A stretch of 63,032 nt of DNA, taken from contig NZ_CADEFI010000006.1 in NCBI RefSeq assembly GCF_902826555.1, positions 6,591-69,622 on the forward strand, written 5' to 3'. The DNA comes from an uncultured Hyphomicrobium sp. (GTDB lineage Bacteria; Pseudomonadota; Alphaproteobacteria; Rhizobiales; Hyphomicrobiaceae). Below are positions 36,967-49,295 of this stretch, in pieces (position 1 is the first letter of the stretch; each line of letters opens with the position of its first letter). Below the pieces are notes generated by a model. It was not told the DNA's origin. It did not search any database and saw nothing but the letters and a program-made list of their open reading frames with translations. The translations under genes and the position numbers were made by a program.

Positions 36967-37257
36967 TCAGCCGGCGAGCTTCGCCTTGATGAAGCCAAGC
37001 ACCAGAGCCGTCAGCGCGCCGCTGACGCCACCCGTCGCGAAGCCCGTAATGATGGCGTTGATGTCGAGACCGGAGGCCGCTGCCGCCCCGCCGAGCCCGA
37101 GAAGCGGACCGAGCAACTGGCCGCCAAGCCCGCCGCCGAGGGCGCCTGCGATCGTGTTGCCCAGCGTGCCGAGCGCGTCGTTCTTCGTGGCTGCGGCTGC
37201 GGCGTTGCCGCCGATCGCGCCACTTGCGGCCTGAATCAACAGTTGTGTAAGGTCCAT
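36967..37257 (-). CDS. Gly/Ala-rich small protein of unknown function
   Basis: A 96-residue protein beginning MDLTQLLIQAASGAIGGNAA, with many Gly-Gly steps (ALGGGLGGQLLGPLLGLGG) and a hydrophobic C-terminus ALTALVLGFIKAKLAG. Similar short proteins occur widely in alphaproteobacteria without a known function; the Gly spacing suggests packed membrane helices or a self-assembling sheet. GGGGAG six bases upstream of the ATG at 37257 is a strong ribosome-binding site, so it is a real and probably well-expressed gene. The frame continues upstream but without coding character. Confidence 0.75.
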   Translation of the reverse strand: MDLTQLLIQAASGAIGGNAAAAATKNDALGTLGNTIAGALGGGLGGQLLGPLLGLGGAAAASGLDINAIITGFATGGVSGALTALVLGFIKAKLAG

Positions 37258-37486
37258 GGTGGTCTCCCCTGGATCGTTTGAGCCGTTGATCGGTTCAAAT
37301 CGAACAAGCAATTGCGAGCCTTCCCTATGTCGGAGCGCAGCGCAAGCAGGTATTGGTCCTCTATGGTTGACAATTGACCGTACGGGTTTCCGGCGCGTCC
37401 CAGGCGGCCGCGGCAAAAAATGAGCCTTGCGGTCCCATCCCTTCGCAGTGCAAACATCGCCTAGGCCAATGAGGAGAGTCCCCTCG

Positions 37487-38575
37487 ATGAATGTGCATGT
37501 CGTCCAGATGACAACCAACGCCGCGGACCCGGTCCGCCACGACTGGACACGTGCCGAAGCGCAGGCGATCCACGACCTGCCCTTTAACGATCTTCTGTTC
37601 CGGGCCGCCTCCGTCCAGCGCCGCCATTTCGACCCCAACAAAGTCCAGATGGCCCGCCTCTTGTCCATCAAGACCGGCGGCTGCGCCGAGGATTGCGGAT
37701 ATTGCAGCCAGTCCGCCCACCATGCGTCCGGCCTCAAAGCCTCCAAACTGATGGAGCTGGAGCGCGTCCTGACCGAAGCGAGAAAGGCCAAGGCCCAAGG
37801 CGCGACCCGCTACTGCATGGGTGCCGCCTGGCGCTCTCCCAAGGCACGCGACATGGACACCGTCGTCGCCATGGTCGAGGGCGTGAAGGCACTCGGCATG
37901 GAAACGTGCATGACGCTCGGCATGCTCTCCGACGGTGACGTTGTGAAGCTCAAGGACGCCGGCCTCGATTACTACAATCACAACATCGACACCTCCGAGC
38001 GCTACTACTCCGAGATCATCAAGACGCGCTCGTTCGCTGATCGTCTCGACACCCTGGCGCGCGTGCGCGAAGCGGGCATCAAGGTCTGCTCCGGAGGCAT
38101 CGTCGGCCTCGGCGAAACGATCGAGGATCGCATCGACATGCTCGTGACGCTCGCCAACCTCGACGAGCATCCCGAGAGCGTGCCGATCAACATGCTGATC
38201 CCGATCCCCGGCACGCCGCTCGAGAACCGCAAAAAGGTCGATCCGATCGAGTTCGTGCGCGTCATCGCGCTGGCCCGCGTCATGATGCCGACGTCGTTCG
38301 TCCGTCTCTCCGCGGGCCGCACCGAGATGAGCGAGGAGACGCAGGCGCTCTGCTTCTTCGCCGGCGCCAACTCGATCTTCTGCGGCGACACGCTGCTCAC
38401 CGCCGACAATCCCGGCGAGGACAAGGACAAGGTGCTGTTCGGCAAGCTCGGCATCGAGCCGATGGCGCTCGAAGGCGCCGCCGGGAATGAAACGGCAATG
38501 GACGCCGAGACGGAGCATGCCGGCTGCGGCTGCGCCGGGACCACATCATGTCAGACAGCCACGAGCGGGCGCTGA
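37487..38575 (+). CDS. bioB: Biotin synthase
   Basis: A radical-SAM enzyme inserting sulfur into dethiobiotin. 362 residues. The SAM cluster motif [11 protein letters not shown] is intact, with [13 protein letters not shown] and the auxiliary-cluster region [10 protein letters not shown] also visible. ATG at 37487 has GAGGAGAG at 37471-37478. The Cys-rich tail ([13 protein letters not shown]) is beyond the usual domain and overlaps the bioF start. First gene of the bioBFDA operon. Confidence 0.97.
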   Translation: MNVHVVQMTTNAADPVRHDWTRAEAQAIHDLPFNDLLFRAASVQRRHFDPNKVQMARLLSIKTGGCAEDCGYCSQSAHHASGLKASKLMELERVLTEARKAKAQGATRYCMGAAWRSPKARDMDTVVAMVEGVKALGMETCMTLGMLSDGDVVKLKDAGLDYYNHNIDTSERYYSEIIKTRSFADRLDTLARVREAGIKVCSGGIVGLGETIEDRIDMLVTLANLDEHPESVPINMLIPIPGTPLENRKKVDPIEFVRVIALARVMMPTSFVRLSAGRTEMSEETQALCFFAGANSIFCGDTLLTADNPGEDKDKVLFGKLGIEPMALEGAAGNETAMDAETEHAGCGCAGTTSCQTATSGR

Positions 38576-39681
38576 AGGCGCTCGAGCGGCGCGGACGCCT
38601 GCGGGCGCTTCAGCCCAGGAGCGGCATCGATTTCTCATCCAACGACTATCTCGGGCTCGCTGCCTCCCCCGAGCTTGCGGAGGCCGTCGCCGCCGCGCTC
38701 GACCGCGGCGTTGCCATTGGCGCCGGCGGCTCGCGGCTCCTGCGCGGCAACGACCCCGAGCACGAGGTGCTGGAAGCTGAAGCGGCCGCCTTCTTCGGCG
38801 CCGAGGGTTGCCTTTATTTCGGCGGCGGCTTCCTCGCCAACTACGCTCTCTTTTCGACGCTCCCGGCGCGCGGCGACCTTGTCGTCCACGACGCCCTGAT
38901 CCACGCCAGTGTCATCGACGGCATGCGCGCCGGCAAGGCCGCCATCGCGTCGGCCGCACACAACGATGCCGAAAGCTTCGAGACCGCGATCCGGCAATGG
39001 AGAGCCGCGGGCGGCACCGGCCGGCCGTGGATCGCCGTCGAAAGCCTCTATTCGATGGATGGAGATCAGGCGCCGCTGACCGACCTCGTTGCGATCGCCC
39101 GCCGTCACGATGGCGTGCTCGTCGTCGACGAGGCGCACGCGACAGGCGTTCTGGGACCGGACGGGCGCGGGCTCGCGCACGCACTCGAAGGCTCATCCGA
39201 CGTCATCTCGCTGCACACCTGTGGCAAGGCGCTCGGCGTGAGTGGAGCGCTTCTGCTCGCGCCTCGAGCCATGCGCGACTTCCTCGTCAACCGCGCACGC
39301 CCCTTCATCTACGCCACCGCACCCTCGCCGCTGATGGCGGCAGCCGTTCGCGCAGCACTGGGCCTCGTTCGCACCGGCCCCGGGCGGCGCCAGCGTTTGG
39401 CGAAGCTCGTGGCATTCGCCGGCCGCGAGCTTGAGCGCAGTTGCGGCATCGCGCCCTCGGGATCGCACATCCAGCCGGTCGTGCTCGGCGCCGACGAGCG
39501 CGCCGTCTCCGTCGCCAAGGCGCTCGTGGCGGAGGGCTTCGACGTACGCGCCGTGCGCCCGCCGACCGTTCCGGAAGGCACCGCGCGCCTGCGCATCTCG
39601 CTCACCTTGAACGCCGGCGAGGACGCCACCGCCCGAATGCTCGACACCCTCGCCACGATCCTCGCACGGGTCCCGGCATGA
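38548..39681 (+). CDS. bioF: 8-amino-7-oxononanoate synthase
   Basis: A PLP enzyme joining a pimeloyl thioester with alanine. 377 residues with [33 protein letters not shown] and the PLP-lysine segment [11 protein letters not shown]. It starts 28 bases inside the end of bioB, an overlap that implies coupled translation. Confidence 0.96.
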   Translation: MSDSHERALKALERRGRLRALQPRSGIDFSSNDYLGLAASPELAEAVAAALDRGVAIGAGGSRLLRGNDPEHEVLEAEAAAFFGAEGCLYFGGGFLANYALFSTLPARGDLVVHDALIHASVIDGMRAGKAAIASAAHNDAESFETAIRQWRAAGGTGRPWIAVESLYSMDGDQAPLTDLVAIARRHDGVLVVDEAHATGVLGPDGRGLAHALEGSSDVISLHTCGKALGVSGALLLAPRAMRDFLVNRARPFIYATAPSPLMAAAVRAALGLVRTGPGRRQRLAKLVAFAGRELERSCGIAPSGSHIQPVVLGADERAVSVAKALVAEGFDVRAVRPPTVPEGTARLRISLTLNAGEDATARMLDTLATILARVPA

Positions 39682-40304
39682 CCCAGGGCGTGATCGTGAC
39701 GGGCACCGACACCGGCATCGGCAAAACGGTTTTCGCGGCCGCCCTCGCCGGCGCGCTCCAAGCGGCGTATTGGAAACCCATCCAATGCGGTCTCGACGGC
39801 GGCGGCGATAGCGAGCGCGTACGCGCCCTCTCCGGCCTGCCGCCCGGCCGCATTCTCCCCGAAGCCTACCGATTGCAGATGCCGGCGTCTCCCCACCGCG
39901 CCGCTGAAGCCGAGGGTATCGAGATCAGCGTTTCGAAGCTGCGGCTCCCCGAGATCGACGGTCCTCTCGTCGTCGAAGGCGCAGGCGGTCTCATGGTGCC
40001 GGTTAACCGCCAGACCTTGACCATCGACGTCTTTGCATCCTGGCGCCTGCCGGTGATCCTGGTCGCCCGCACGGCACTCGGCACCATCAACCACAGCCTG
40101 CTCTCGATCGAGGCCTTGAACGGCCGCAACATCCCCATTCTCGGCATTGCCTTCGTCGGCGACGAGATCGCCGACACCGAGCGCACCATCGTCGAGATGG
40201 GCAACGTACGTCGCCTGGGACGCCTGCCGCTGCTCGACGCGCTTACACCCGCGAAGCTCGCCGAAACCTTTGCAGCGCATTTCCGCGTCGAGGATTTCCG
40301 CTGA
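39678..40304 (+). CDS. bioD: Dethiobiotin synthetase
   Basis: A 208-residue ATP-dependent enzyme closing the ureido ring of dethiobiotin. The P-loop GTDTGIGKTVFAAAL and the substrate segment YWKPIQCGLDGGGDSE are clear, as is VVEGAGGLMVPVNR. ATG at 39678 overlaps the bioF stop (ATGA), which fixes the start; a longer frame lies within bioF. Confidence 0.96.
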   Translation: MTQGVIVTGTDTGIGKTVFAAALAGALQAAYWKPIQCGLDGGGDSERVRALSGLPPGRILPEAYRLQMPASPHRAAEAEGIEISVSKLRLPEIDGPLVVEGAGGLMVPVNRQTLTIDVFASWRLPVILVARTALGTINHSLLSIEALNGRNIPILGIAFVGDEIADTERTIVEMGNVRRLGRLPLLDALTPAKLAETFAAHFRVEDFR

Positions 40305-41563
40305 TGGCGCGCAACATCGTCTGGCATCCCTTCACGCAGCACGCGACCGATCCTCAGCCGCTTCCGATCACACGCGGCAAGGGCGCGTGGCTGGAGACTG
40401 AGGACAACCGCCGTGTCCTCGATGCGATCTCGTCGTGGTGGGTCGTGACGCATGGCCACCGGCACCCGGCCATCGTCGCCGCCATTCACGACCAGATCGA
40501 CAAGCTGGATCAGGTGATCTTCGCCGGCTTCACCCACGAGCCCGCCGAACGTCTTGCGGAAATGCTGATCGACATCGCGCCGCCCGGCCTCGCGCACGTG
40601 TTCTATTCCGACAGCGGCTCGACCGCGGTCGAGGTGGCGCTCAAGATGGCGCTCGGCTACTGGCGCAACATCGGCCAGCCGAGAACACGCATCGCCGCGC
40701 TCGAGCACGGCTATCACGGTGACACTATCGGCACCATGTCGGCCGGCGCGCGCGGCGTCTTCAACGCCGCCTACGAGCCGCTTCTGTTCGATGTGGTACG
40801 CATTCCGTTTCCGCATCCGGGCCGCGAGCAGGAAACTTTGGACGCATTAAATGCCGCCGGACGCGACGGCACGCTGGCTGCTTTCATCGTCGAGCCGCTG
40901 ATACTGGGCGCGGGCGGCATGCTGATCTACGGCGCCGGCACGCTTGCGGAGATGAAGCGCATTTGCGAGCGTCATGGCGTGCTCTTCATCGCCGACGAGG
41001 TAATGACCGGCTGGGGTCGCACGGGCACCCCATTCGCCTGCGAGCAGGCCAGGATCACCCCCGACATTCTTTGCCTTGCCAAAGGTCTGACCGGCGGCTC
41101 GTTGCCCCTCGCCGCAACGCTCGCGACCTCCCGCATCTTCGAGGCTCATTTTTCGAAGGATCGCACGCGCACGTTCTTCCACTCGTCGAGCTTCACCGCC
41201 AATCCCGTATGTTGCGCGGCCGCGCGCGCCAATCTCGGCATCTGGGCGAGCGAGCCCGTTCATGATCGCATTGCCCGCCTCGCCGAGCTGCAAAAGGGCG
41301 CGCTCGCATCCCTCGCCTCCGACGCCCGCTTCGAGAACCCGCGCCAGATCGGCACCATCGCGGCAATTGATCTGAAAGTGCCCGACGGCGGCTATCTCGC
41401 GTCCATCGGCCCGGCGCTACGGACTCATTTCCTCACGCGCGGCGTCCTGCTGCGGCCCCTCGGCAATACCATCTACGTCATGCCGCCCTACTGCACGACC
41501 GCCGGCGACCTTGCCCTCGTTTACGAGGCCATCAGCTCCGCCCCCGACGCGCTCGCCGAATAA
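40304..41563 (+). CDS. bioA: Adenosylmethionine-8-amino-7-oxononanoate aminotransferase
   Basis: A 419-residue class-III PLP aminotransferase making 7,8-diaminononanoate. IWHPFTQH-type start (IVWHPFTQHATDPQPLP), SSWWVVTHGHRHP, FYSDSGSTAVEVALKMA, FIADEVMTGWGRTGT and LCLAKGLTGGSLPL with the PLP Lys are all visible. Its ATG overlaps the bioD stop by one base (TGATG). It ends just before the convergent tpm gene. Confidence 0.97.
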   Translation: MARNIVWHPFTQHATDPQPLPITRGKGAWLETEDNRRVLDAISSWWVVTHGHRHPAIVAAIHDQIDKLDQVIFAGFTHEPAERLAEMLIDIAPPGLAHVFYSDSGSTAVEVALKMALGYWRNIGQPRTRIAALEHGYHGDTIGTMSAGARGVFNAAYEPLLFDVVRIPFPHPGREQETLDALNAAGRDGTLAAFIVEPLILGAGGMLIYGAGTLAEMKRICERHGVLFIADEVMTGWGRTGTPFACEQARITPDILCLAKGLTGGSLPLAATLATSRIFEAHFSKDRTRTFFHSSSFTANPVCCAAARANLGIWASEPVHDRIARLAELQKGALASLASDARFENPRQIGTIAAIDLKVPDGGYLASIGPALRTHFLTRGVLLRPLGNTIYVMPPYCTTAGDLALVYEAISSAPDALAE

Positions 41564-41565
41564 GC

Positions 41566-42228
41566 TCAGCCCGCCTTGCGCCGCAGCACGTACACGGCCT
41601 CGTCGAGCGCCGTCACGCCCCGATCCCTGAGGTTCGGGCTCTTCTCCAGTCCGTCTCGCGTCTCGCGGATGTCGATCGCGTGCGTCGCGCCGAACAGCGC
41701 CGCCACCGCGGAGAGAGGCGTGGAGAAAGGCGGCCCCGCGAGCTGGCCATCGGGGTAGGAAAGAGAGATCAGGAAAATGGGAGCCGCGCGGGGCAGCACG
41801 CGGTGTAAGGCCTCGGCATAGCGCACCTGCAGGCTCGGCGGCAAAGCCACCAGCGCAGCCCGATCGTAGACAGCCGCCACGTCTCGCAGAGCGTCGCCCG
41901 GAAGCTCGAAGATGTCGCCGCACCAGATCTCGATCGGCCCCGCCGCGCGCACCGTGAAAGATCCCGCCGTCCGCGTCTCCGCCTCGAGCCCGTGCTCGCG
42001 GAAGAAATCGTCCACCGCCAGCGGCGACAGCTCGACGCCGATCACCCGGTGGCCTTGCCCCGCAAGCCACGCCATATCGAGGCTTTTCCCGCACAGAGGC
42101 ACGAACACAGTGCTGCCGGGAGCGAGCCCGAGCGACGGCCAGTGCATCGCCAGCAGATCGTTGCCGGCTGCCTGATGAAAGCCGATCTCGCCTTTCTGCC
42201 AGCGCTCGATCCAGAAGTCGGGCGTCAC
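41566..42228 (-). CDS. tpm: Thiopurine S-methyltransferase family protein
   Basis: A 220-residue SAM-dependent methyltransferase. The TPMT pattern is clear: FWIERWQKGEIGFHQ, STVFVPLCGKSLDMAWLAGQGHRVIGVELS, VAAVYDRAALVALPP and GPPFSTPLSAV. Bacterial Tpm enzymes methylate thiopurines and in some species selenium or tellurium compounds; the substrate here is not known. The ATG lies 12 bases after the argJ stop, so the two may share a transcript. Confidence 0.9.
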   Translation of the reverse strand: MTPDFWIERWQKGEIGFHQAAGNDLLAMHWPSLGLAPGSTVFVPLCGKSLDMAWLAGQGHRVIGVELSPLAVDDFFREHGLEAETRTAGSFTVRAAGPIEIWCGDIFELPGDALRDVAAVYDRAALVALPPSLQVRYAEALHRVLPRAAPIFLISLSYPDGQLAGPPFSTPLSAVAALFGATHAIDIRETRDGLEKSPNLRDRGVTALDEAVYVLRRKAG

Positions 42229-42240
42229 GCCTGCCCCCTT

Positions 42241-43488
42241 TCAGCTCCGATAATCGGCGTTGATCGACACATAATCGTGCGTGAGGTCGCACGTCCACAC
42301 GTGCGCTTGCTCATGCCCGACGCCGACATCGATACGGATCACGATCTCGCGGTTCTTCATGTAGGCCGCCGCTGTTGCCTCGTCGTATTCAGCGGATCTC
42401 TCGCCATCGCGTGCCACGCAATGCTCCCCAAACCAGATCGAGAGCTTGTCGCGGTCCGCCGCCTCACCGGACTTGCCGACCGCCATTACCACCCGCCCCC
42501 AGTTCGGATCCTCGCCCGCGATGGCCGTCTTGAGAATCGGCGAGTTTGCGCACGAAAGCGCGATTTTACGCGCCGCCGCGACGCTCTCGGCGCCCTCGAC
42601 GACAAACGTCACGAACTTCGACAGCCCCTCGCCGTCCTTCGCCACCTGGACGGCAAGATCGGCCATGACGTCGTGCAGCGCCGCCGAGAACGCCTTGAGC
42701 TTCTTCGAACCGGCCTTTGTCACCGGCTCCTGCCCGCGCGCTTCCGCCGTCCCGGTCGCGAACACGAGGCAGGTATCGCTGGTCGAGGTGTCGCCGTCGA
42801 CGGTCATGGAGTTGAACGTCGATTGCACATGCTCCGAAAGCATCGCCTGTAGCGCCTTCGCGCCAATGGCGGCATCCGTGAAGATGAAGCAAAGCATGGT
42901 CGCCATATCCGGCGCGATCATGCCCGCGCCTTTGCAGAAGCCGTTGACCGTCACTTCGACGTCGCCGATCAGCGCCGTGCGCGTCGCGAGCTTCGGATAG
43001 GTGTCCGTGGTCATCACGGCACGCGCGGCAGGAAGGAAGCTGTCCGCCGTCGCCCCCTTCACCAGCCCGTCGATGAGATGCGCGAACTTCTCGGCCTCGA
43101 GCGGCTCCCCGATCACGCCCGTAGAGGCCACGAACACATCATGGCGCGCGCAGTCGATTGCCTTTGCGCCCGCCTCGACTGTGAGGTCGACCGCCTCCCG
43201 CCCTTTTTTTCCGGTGAACGCGTTTGCGTTTCCCGAGTTGACGATCAGCAGCCGCGCCCCGCCCTTCTTCAGATGCTTGCGGCACGCGAGCACCGGCGCC
43301 GATGCCGTCTTGGATTGCGTGAGCACGCCCGCCACCGTCGTCCCTGCGTCGAGAACCGCGACCATCAGATCCGTGCGCCCCTGGTAGCGAATACCGGCCT
43401 CGGCCGTAGCGAAGCGCACGCCCGCAAGCGGCGGCAGGATCGCAAGTGTCTCGGGTGCGAACGGCGAGGGAGTCGTAACCTTGCCCAT
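42241..43488 (-). CDS. argJ: Bifunctional glutamate N-acetyltransferase / acetylornithine acetyltransferase ArgJ
   Basis: Recycles the acetyl group in arginine synthesis. 415 residues; the precursor self-cleaves before the Thr in [15 protein letters not shown], where the new N-terminal Thr is the nucleophile. Other motifs: [32 protein letters not shown] and the C-terminus [15 protein letters not shown] chose ATG at 43486-43488 ([13 protein letters not shown]..), with GGAG about nine bases upstream; the longer frame adds a 39-residue leader with no support. Confidence 0.96.
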   Translation of the reverse strand: MGKVTTPSPFAPETLAILPPLAGVRFATAEAGIRYQGRTDLMVAVLDAGTTVAGVLTQSKTASAPVLACRKHLKKGGARLLIVNSGNANAFTGKKGREAVDLTVEAGAKAIDCARHDVFVASTGVIGEPLEAEKFAHLIDGLVKGATADSFLPAARAVMTTDTYPKLATRTALIGDVEVTVNGFCKGAGMIAPDMATMLCFIFTDAAIGAKALQAMLSEHVQSTFNSMTVDGDTSTSDTCLVFATGTAEARGQEPVTKAGSKKLKAFSAALHDVMADLAVQVAKDGEGLSKFVTFVVEGAESVAAARKIALSCANSPILKTAIAGEDPNWGRVVMAVGKSGEAADRDKLSIWFGEHCVARDGERSAEYDEATAAAYMKNREIVIRIDVGVGHEQAHVWTCDLTHDYVSINADYRS

Positions 43489-43608
43489 GGGCGAGAGCTC
43501 CGGAGCGAAACAAGCGGCCGCAACGGCCGCAAAAATGAAGCGGACTATAGACGAGCCGCGCCCACTCGCCATCCGCTCACGATAGGAGCGGAGCACGGGT
43601 TGCACGGG

Positions 43609-43941
43609 TCAGTTCCCTGCCGTACCCGACAAAACTTGCAGAACGACGACACCGGCGATGATCAACGCCATGCCGGCGAGAGCGGCAAGGTCGAGCTTCT
43701 GCCCGTAGACGATCCAGCCCGCGAGCGAAATCAGCACGATGCCGATACCCGACCAGATGGCGTAGGCGATCCCCATCGGGATCGCCTTGAGCGCGAGAGA
43801 TAGAAAATAGAAGGCCGATCCGTACCCTGCGACGACGATGACCGACGGCCAAAGCCGGCTGAAGCCGTCCGACGCCTTGAGGGCGGAGGTCGCAGCGACC
43901 TCCGAAAGAATAGCGATCAAGAGAGCTAATTGGCTCGACAT
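43609..43941 (-). CDS. SMR family multidrug efflux transporter (EmrE/QacE-like)
   Basis: A 110-residue inner-membrane protein with four helices and the essential Glu14 (AILSEVAATSALKAS), plus the WSGIGIVLISLAGW helix typical of drug-exporting rather than guanidinium-type SMR proteins. It acts as a dimer exchanging protons for cationic drugs. It sits between the parvulin and argJ genes. No strong ribosome-binding site precedes the ATG. Confidence 0.9.
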   Translation of the reverse strand: MSSQLALLIAILSEVAATSALKASDGFSRLWPSVIVVAGYGSAFYFLSLALKAIPMGIAYAIWSGIGIVLISLAGWIVYGQKLDLAALAGMALIIAGVVVLQVLSGTAGN

Positions 43942-44004
43942 GGCGGCTTCTTGCAGGAGAACCGCACGTCGTGCAACAGCCTTTTGGCGAGCGAAAAGTC
44001 AGGA

Positions 44005-44946
44005 TTACTCTTTCTTCTCCGGCTGTTTCCCTTCAGCCTCCATCTTCTTGACCTGCTCGCCCAGCTGATCTTCCATCAGCTTCTTCTTGGCCGCCGCGAG
44101 GGCCGTCTCCTTGCGCACGTCCTCGGCGATCTGGGCATCGACATACTCGATCTTCGCCTTGGTCCTGAGATCGGTCGCCTCCTGCTGCCCCTTTTGCTGC
44201 ACCATGCTGGAGACGATCTGCTCGCGCACTTCCTCGTAAGTCGGTAGCGGCTTCGTGCGGCGATCCTCGATCTTGATGATGTGCCAGCCGAACTTGCTCT
44301 GCACCGGCTTGGACACCTCGCCCTTCTTGAGGGCGAACGCAGCATCCTCGAACTCCTTCACCATTTGCCCCTTGGTGAAGTAGCCGAGCTTTCCGCCGTC
44401 CGCTTTCGAGCCCGGATCGCGCGAATAGTCCTGAGCCAGCTTGGCGAAGTCCTCGCCCTTGCCCACCTTCTCGAACACCTCTTTCGCCGTCACTTCCGTC
44501 TCGACCAGGATGTGACGCGCGTCGACCTCCTCCTCGGCCGGGATCATCTTGACCTTGTCGTCGTAGATCCCGCGCACCAGCGCATCGCTGATGGCGCCTT
44601 TGATGGAGCCCTCGTAATAGGCGTCGCGCTTGGCCCGCGTCTTCCAGTAGTCGAGCCGCTTCTCGAAATCGGGGCCGCTCGTGAGCTTTGCGGCATCGGC
44701 CGCTTCGGCAAAGAGGCGCATCTCGATCAGGAACTCGATCAGGATCCGCTTCTGCTTATCCGCCGGCAGCGACGCGATCTCGGGCCCGATCTCGGCCTCG
44801 GCGAGCTTGAGATCCGAGTCCTTGATCTCCTGGCCGTTGATCTTCGCCACCACCGTGTCTTCGGCCTGGGCAAGCCCGGACCCGGCAGAGAGCGCTGCCC
44901 CGACGATCACACATGCCGCAAAGCGGGCAACTCTGGCTCGTTTCAC
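44005..44946 (-). CDS. Periplasmic parvulin-type peptidyl-prolyl isomerase (PpiC/SurA-like)
   Basis: A 313-residue exported foldase. A signal peptide (FAACVIVGAALSAGSGLAQA) is followed by an N-terminal SurA-like helical region (VAKINGQEIKDSDLKLAEAE), then a single parvulin domain (DARHILVETE, SRDPGSKADGGKLGYF, VQSKFGWHIIKIED) and a Lys/Glu-rich tail. GTG at 44944-44946 is set by AGGAGA upstream. It is divergent from secA, which suits joint control of export and folding (inference). Confidence 0.92.
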   Translation of the reverse strand: MKRARVARFAACVIVGAALSAGSGLAQAEDTVVAKINGQEIKDSDLKLAEAEIGPEIASLPADKQKRILIEFLIEMRLFAEAADAAKLTSGPDFEKRLDYWKTRAKRDAYYEGSIKGAISDALVRGIYDDKVKMIPAEEEVDARHILVETEVTAKEVFEKVGKGEDFAKLAQDYSRDPGSKADGGKLGYFTKGQMVKEFEDAAFALKKGEVSKPVQSKFGWHIIKIEDRRTKPLPTYEEVREQIVSSMVQQKGQQEATDLRTKAKIEYVDAQIAEDVRKETALAAAKKKLMEDQLGEQVKKMEAEGKQPEKKE

Positions 44947-45373
44947 TGGACTTCTCCTGTTGGGTTCGATGGGCCCCGCGCGCAAAGAGACGCGAAAAGC
45001 GAGGCGAACGAAGGACGGGCCGGGGGCGGCGCGAAATTCGAGGCACTCCATAGACCACAGGCCGTTGCCGTGCCAAGTTAAGAATTGCAGAGACTTGCCC
45101 GCAATTTTCCAAGAAGTCGTCGTAATCACGGCCGAAAATCTCCCGAAGAGACCCCAAGAGATAGGCCGCGCACGCGTTGACAACTCCGGGCCGCAATCCT
45201 TATGTCTGCCCCCATGTGGCCGATCGGCCGGACTGGCGCTCCCGCGGCTCTCCAGTTCTTGGTGTGTGACCGCCGGACGCGACCTGGAGACCGAGCCAAC
45301 CCACGGGGCCTGCTCGACGTTCCGGGCGCACCGCGCATATCCGCCAAGTCCATGATTTTGAGGAATTAACTTG
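44947..45373. promoter_or_regulatory. Divergent region and leader between the parvulin gene and secA
   Basis: 427 bases. It holds a candidate secA promoter (45177-45206) and a 55-codon open frame from ATG 45202 to TAA 45369 that ends four bases before the secA ATG. Nothing else is recognised. No SecM-like signal peptide is evident in the small frame. Confidence 0.45.
45177..45206 (+). promoter_or_regulatory. Candidate sigma70-type promoter for secA
   Basis: A TTGACA box at 45177-45182 and TATGTC at 45201-45206, 18 bases apart. The -35 is a perfect match but the -10 is weak, so this is tentative. It would give a leader of roughly 160 bases. Confidence 0.35.
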
Positions 45374-48412
<3,039 letters not shown>

Positions 48413-48918
48413 CCGTCCAGACACCCGAGCACGACCTTTAGGACCGTTCGGATTGGCCGAAAAGCCGGTCTCGCCCTCTTGCGACTAGTAAACATCGATC
48501 AGTTGCAACAGAAACATTGAGCCCGCGACCATGGCATTGCCGAAGAACCCGTAGGGGGTCGAGCAACCGAGTCTCCCGTGCCCCACGGTGTTGACGGGAG
48601 ACAATTGCTAATTTCGGCGCGAAACTGAAGAATAAATCCGAAACAACGAATTATTAAGCACGTCGAAACGCGGAAATTGGCGTATAAAAATATATTACTG
48701 AGAAACTTACCAAGGATATGCACGATATATACTTCGCTTGATCTCTATGTTAGCAAAATTTATCGTCGATATTAACTTGTTAAGAACGATTGTTCATCTA
48801 GAGCTTCATCGCTTTTACAGCGCTTTAACGTTTGGGGCGTAGTCTGCTCTCAGTTCAGACGCGACTGGCGAGTCCACGCGCAGGAACTAAACAAGAGTCA
48901 CATGGGAGTTTGAGAGTC
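48413..48918 (+). promoter_or_regulatory. AT-rich region upstream of the Tad pilin genes
   Basis: 506 bases between secA and the first pilin, with a conspicuous AT-rich block at about 48600-48830, unlike the rest of the window. It must carry the pilin promoter. A short inverted element TTAACTTGTTAA sits at 48772-48783. I could not assign convincing -35/-10 or sigma54 boxes, and no gene is seen. Confidence 0.55.
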
Positions 48919-49101
48919 ATGACGAACCTTTTCTCGCGCTTTGTGAAGGACGAGTCGGGCGCTACCGCGATCGAGTACGGCCTCATTGCTGCTATCGTCG
49001 GCGTCGGCATCATCGCTGCGCTCGGCACCCTGAAGGATGGCCTCGATGACATCTTCGGCGGCATCGGCGGCAAGCTGAGCACCGAGGCTGGCGGCCTCTA
49101 A
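48919..49101 (+). CDS. Flp-type (type IVb) pilin 1
   Basis: A 60-residue prepilin, the probable major subunit of the Tad pilus. A short leader (MTNLFSRFVKDESG) is followed by ATAIEYGLIAAIVGVGIIAAL, the Flp hydrophobic core with the conserved Glu-Tyr pair; cleavage by CpaA/TadV is expected after the Gly. The tail is Gly-rich (DIFGGIGGKLSTEAGGL). The ATG at 48919 was chosen because the 29-residue upstream extension lacks pilin character. A strong terminator follows. Confidence 0.93.
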   Translation: MTNLFSRFVKDESGATAIEYGLIAAIVGVGIIAALGTLKDGLDDIFGGIGGKLSTEAGGL

Positions 49102-49144
49102 GTCGCCCGTGCGTCTGACGGCGCACATCGCGATCTGACAACGG

Positions 49145-49185
49145 AAGCCACCAGGGGAAGATCTTCTGGTGGCTTTCTTTTTTTT
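49145..49185 (+). terminator. Rho-independent terminator after pilin 1
   Basis: AAGCCACCAG / CTGGTGGCTT, a perfect ten-base stem with an 11-base loop, running into CTTTTTTTT at 49177-49185. It separates the first pilin gene from the rest of the Tad genes. Confidence 0.92.
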
Positions 49186-49295
49186 GGGAGCCGCGCCTCC
49201 CGACGCGCACGATGCGACGCGAAACAGCTCATTAACGTAGTACTGGTAGGATCGCGCTCAATGCAATCTGGGGTTTCACAAGGGGATGTGACGCG

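Noticed and set aside
37367-37378. TTGACAATTGAC before bioB as a promoter or biotin-repressor operator
   Set aside because: No -10 at proper spacing and no match to the BioR (TTATCTATAA-like) or BirA operator patterns.
48772-48783. TTAA-CTTG-TTAA as a CtrA site for the pilin promoter
   Set aside because: CtrA full sites have a seven-base gap between the TTAA halves; here it is four. Kept only as an inverted element.
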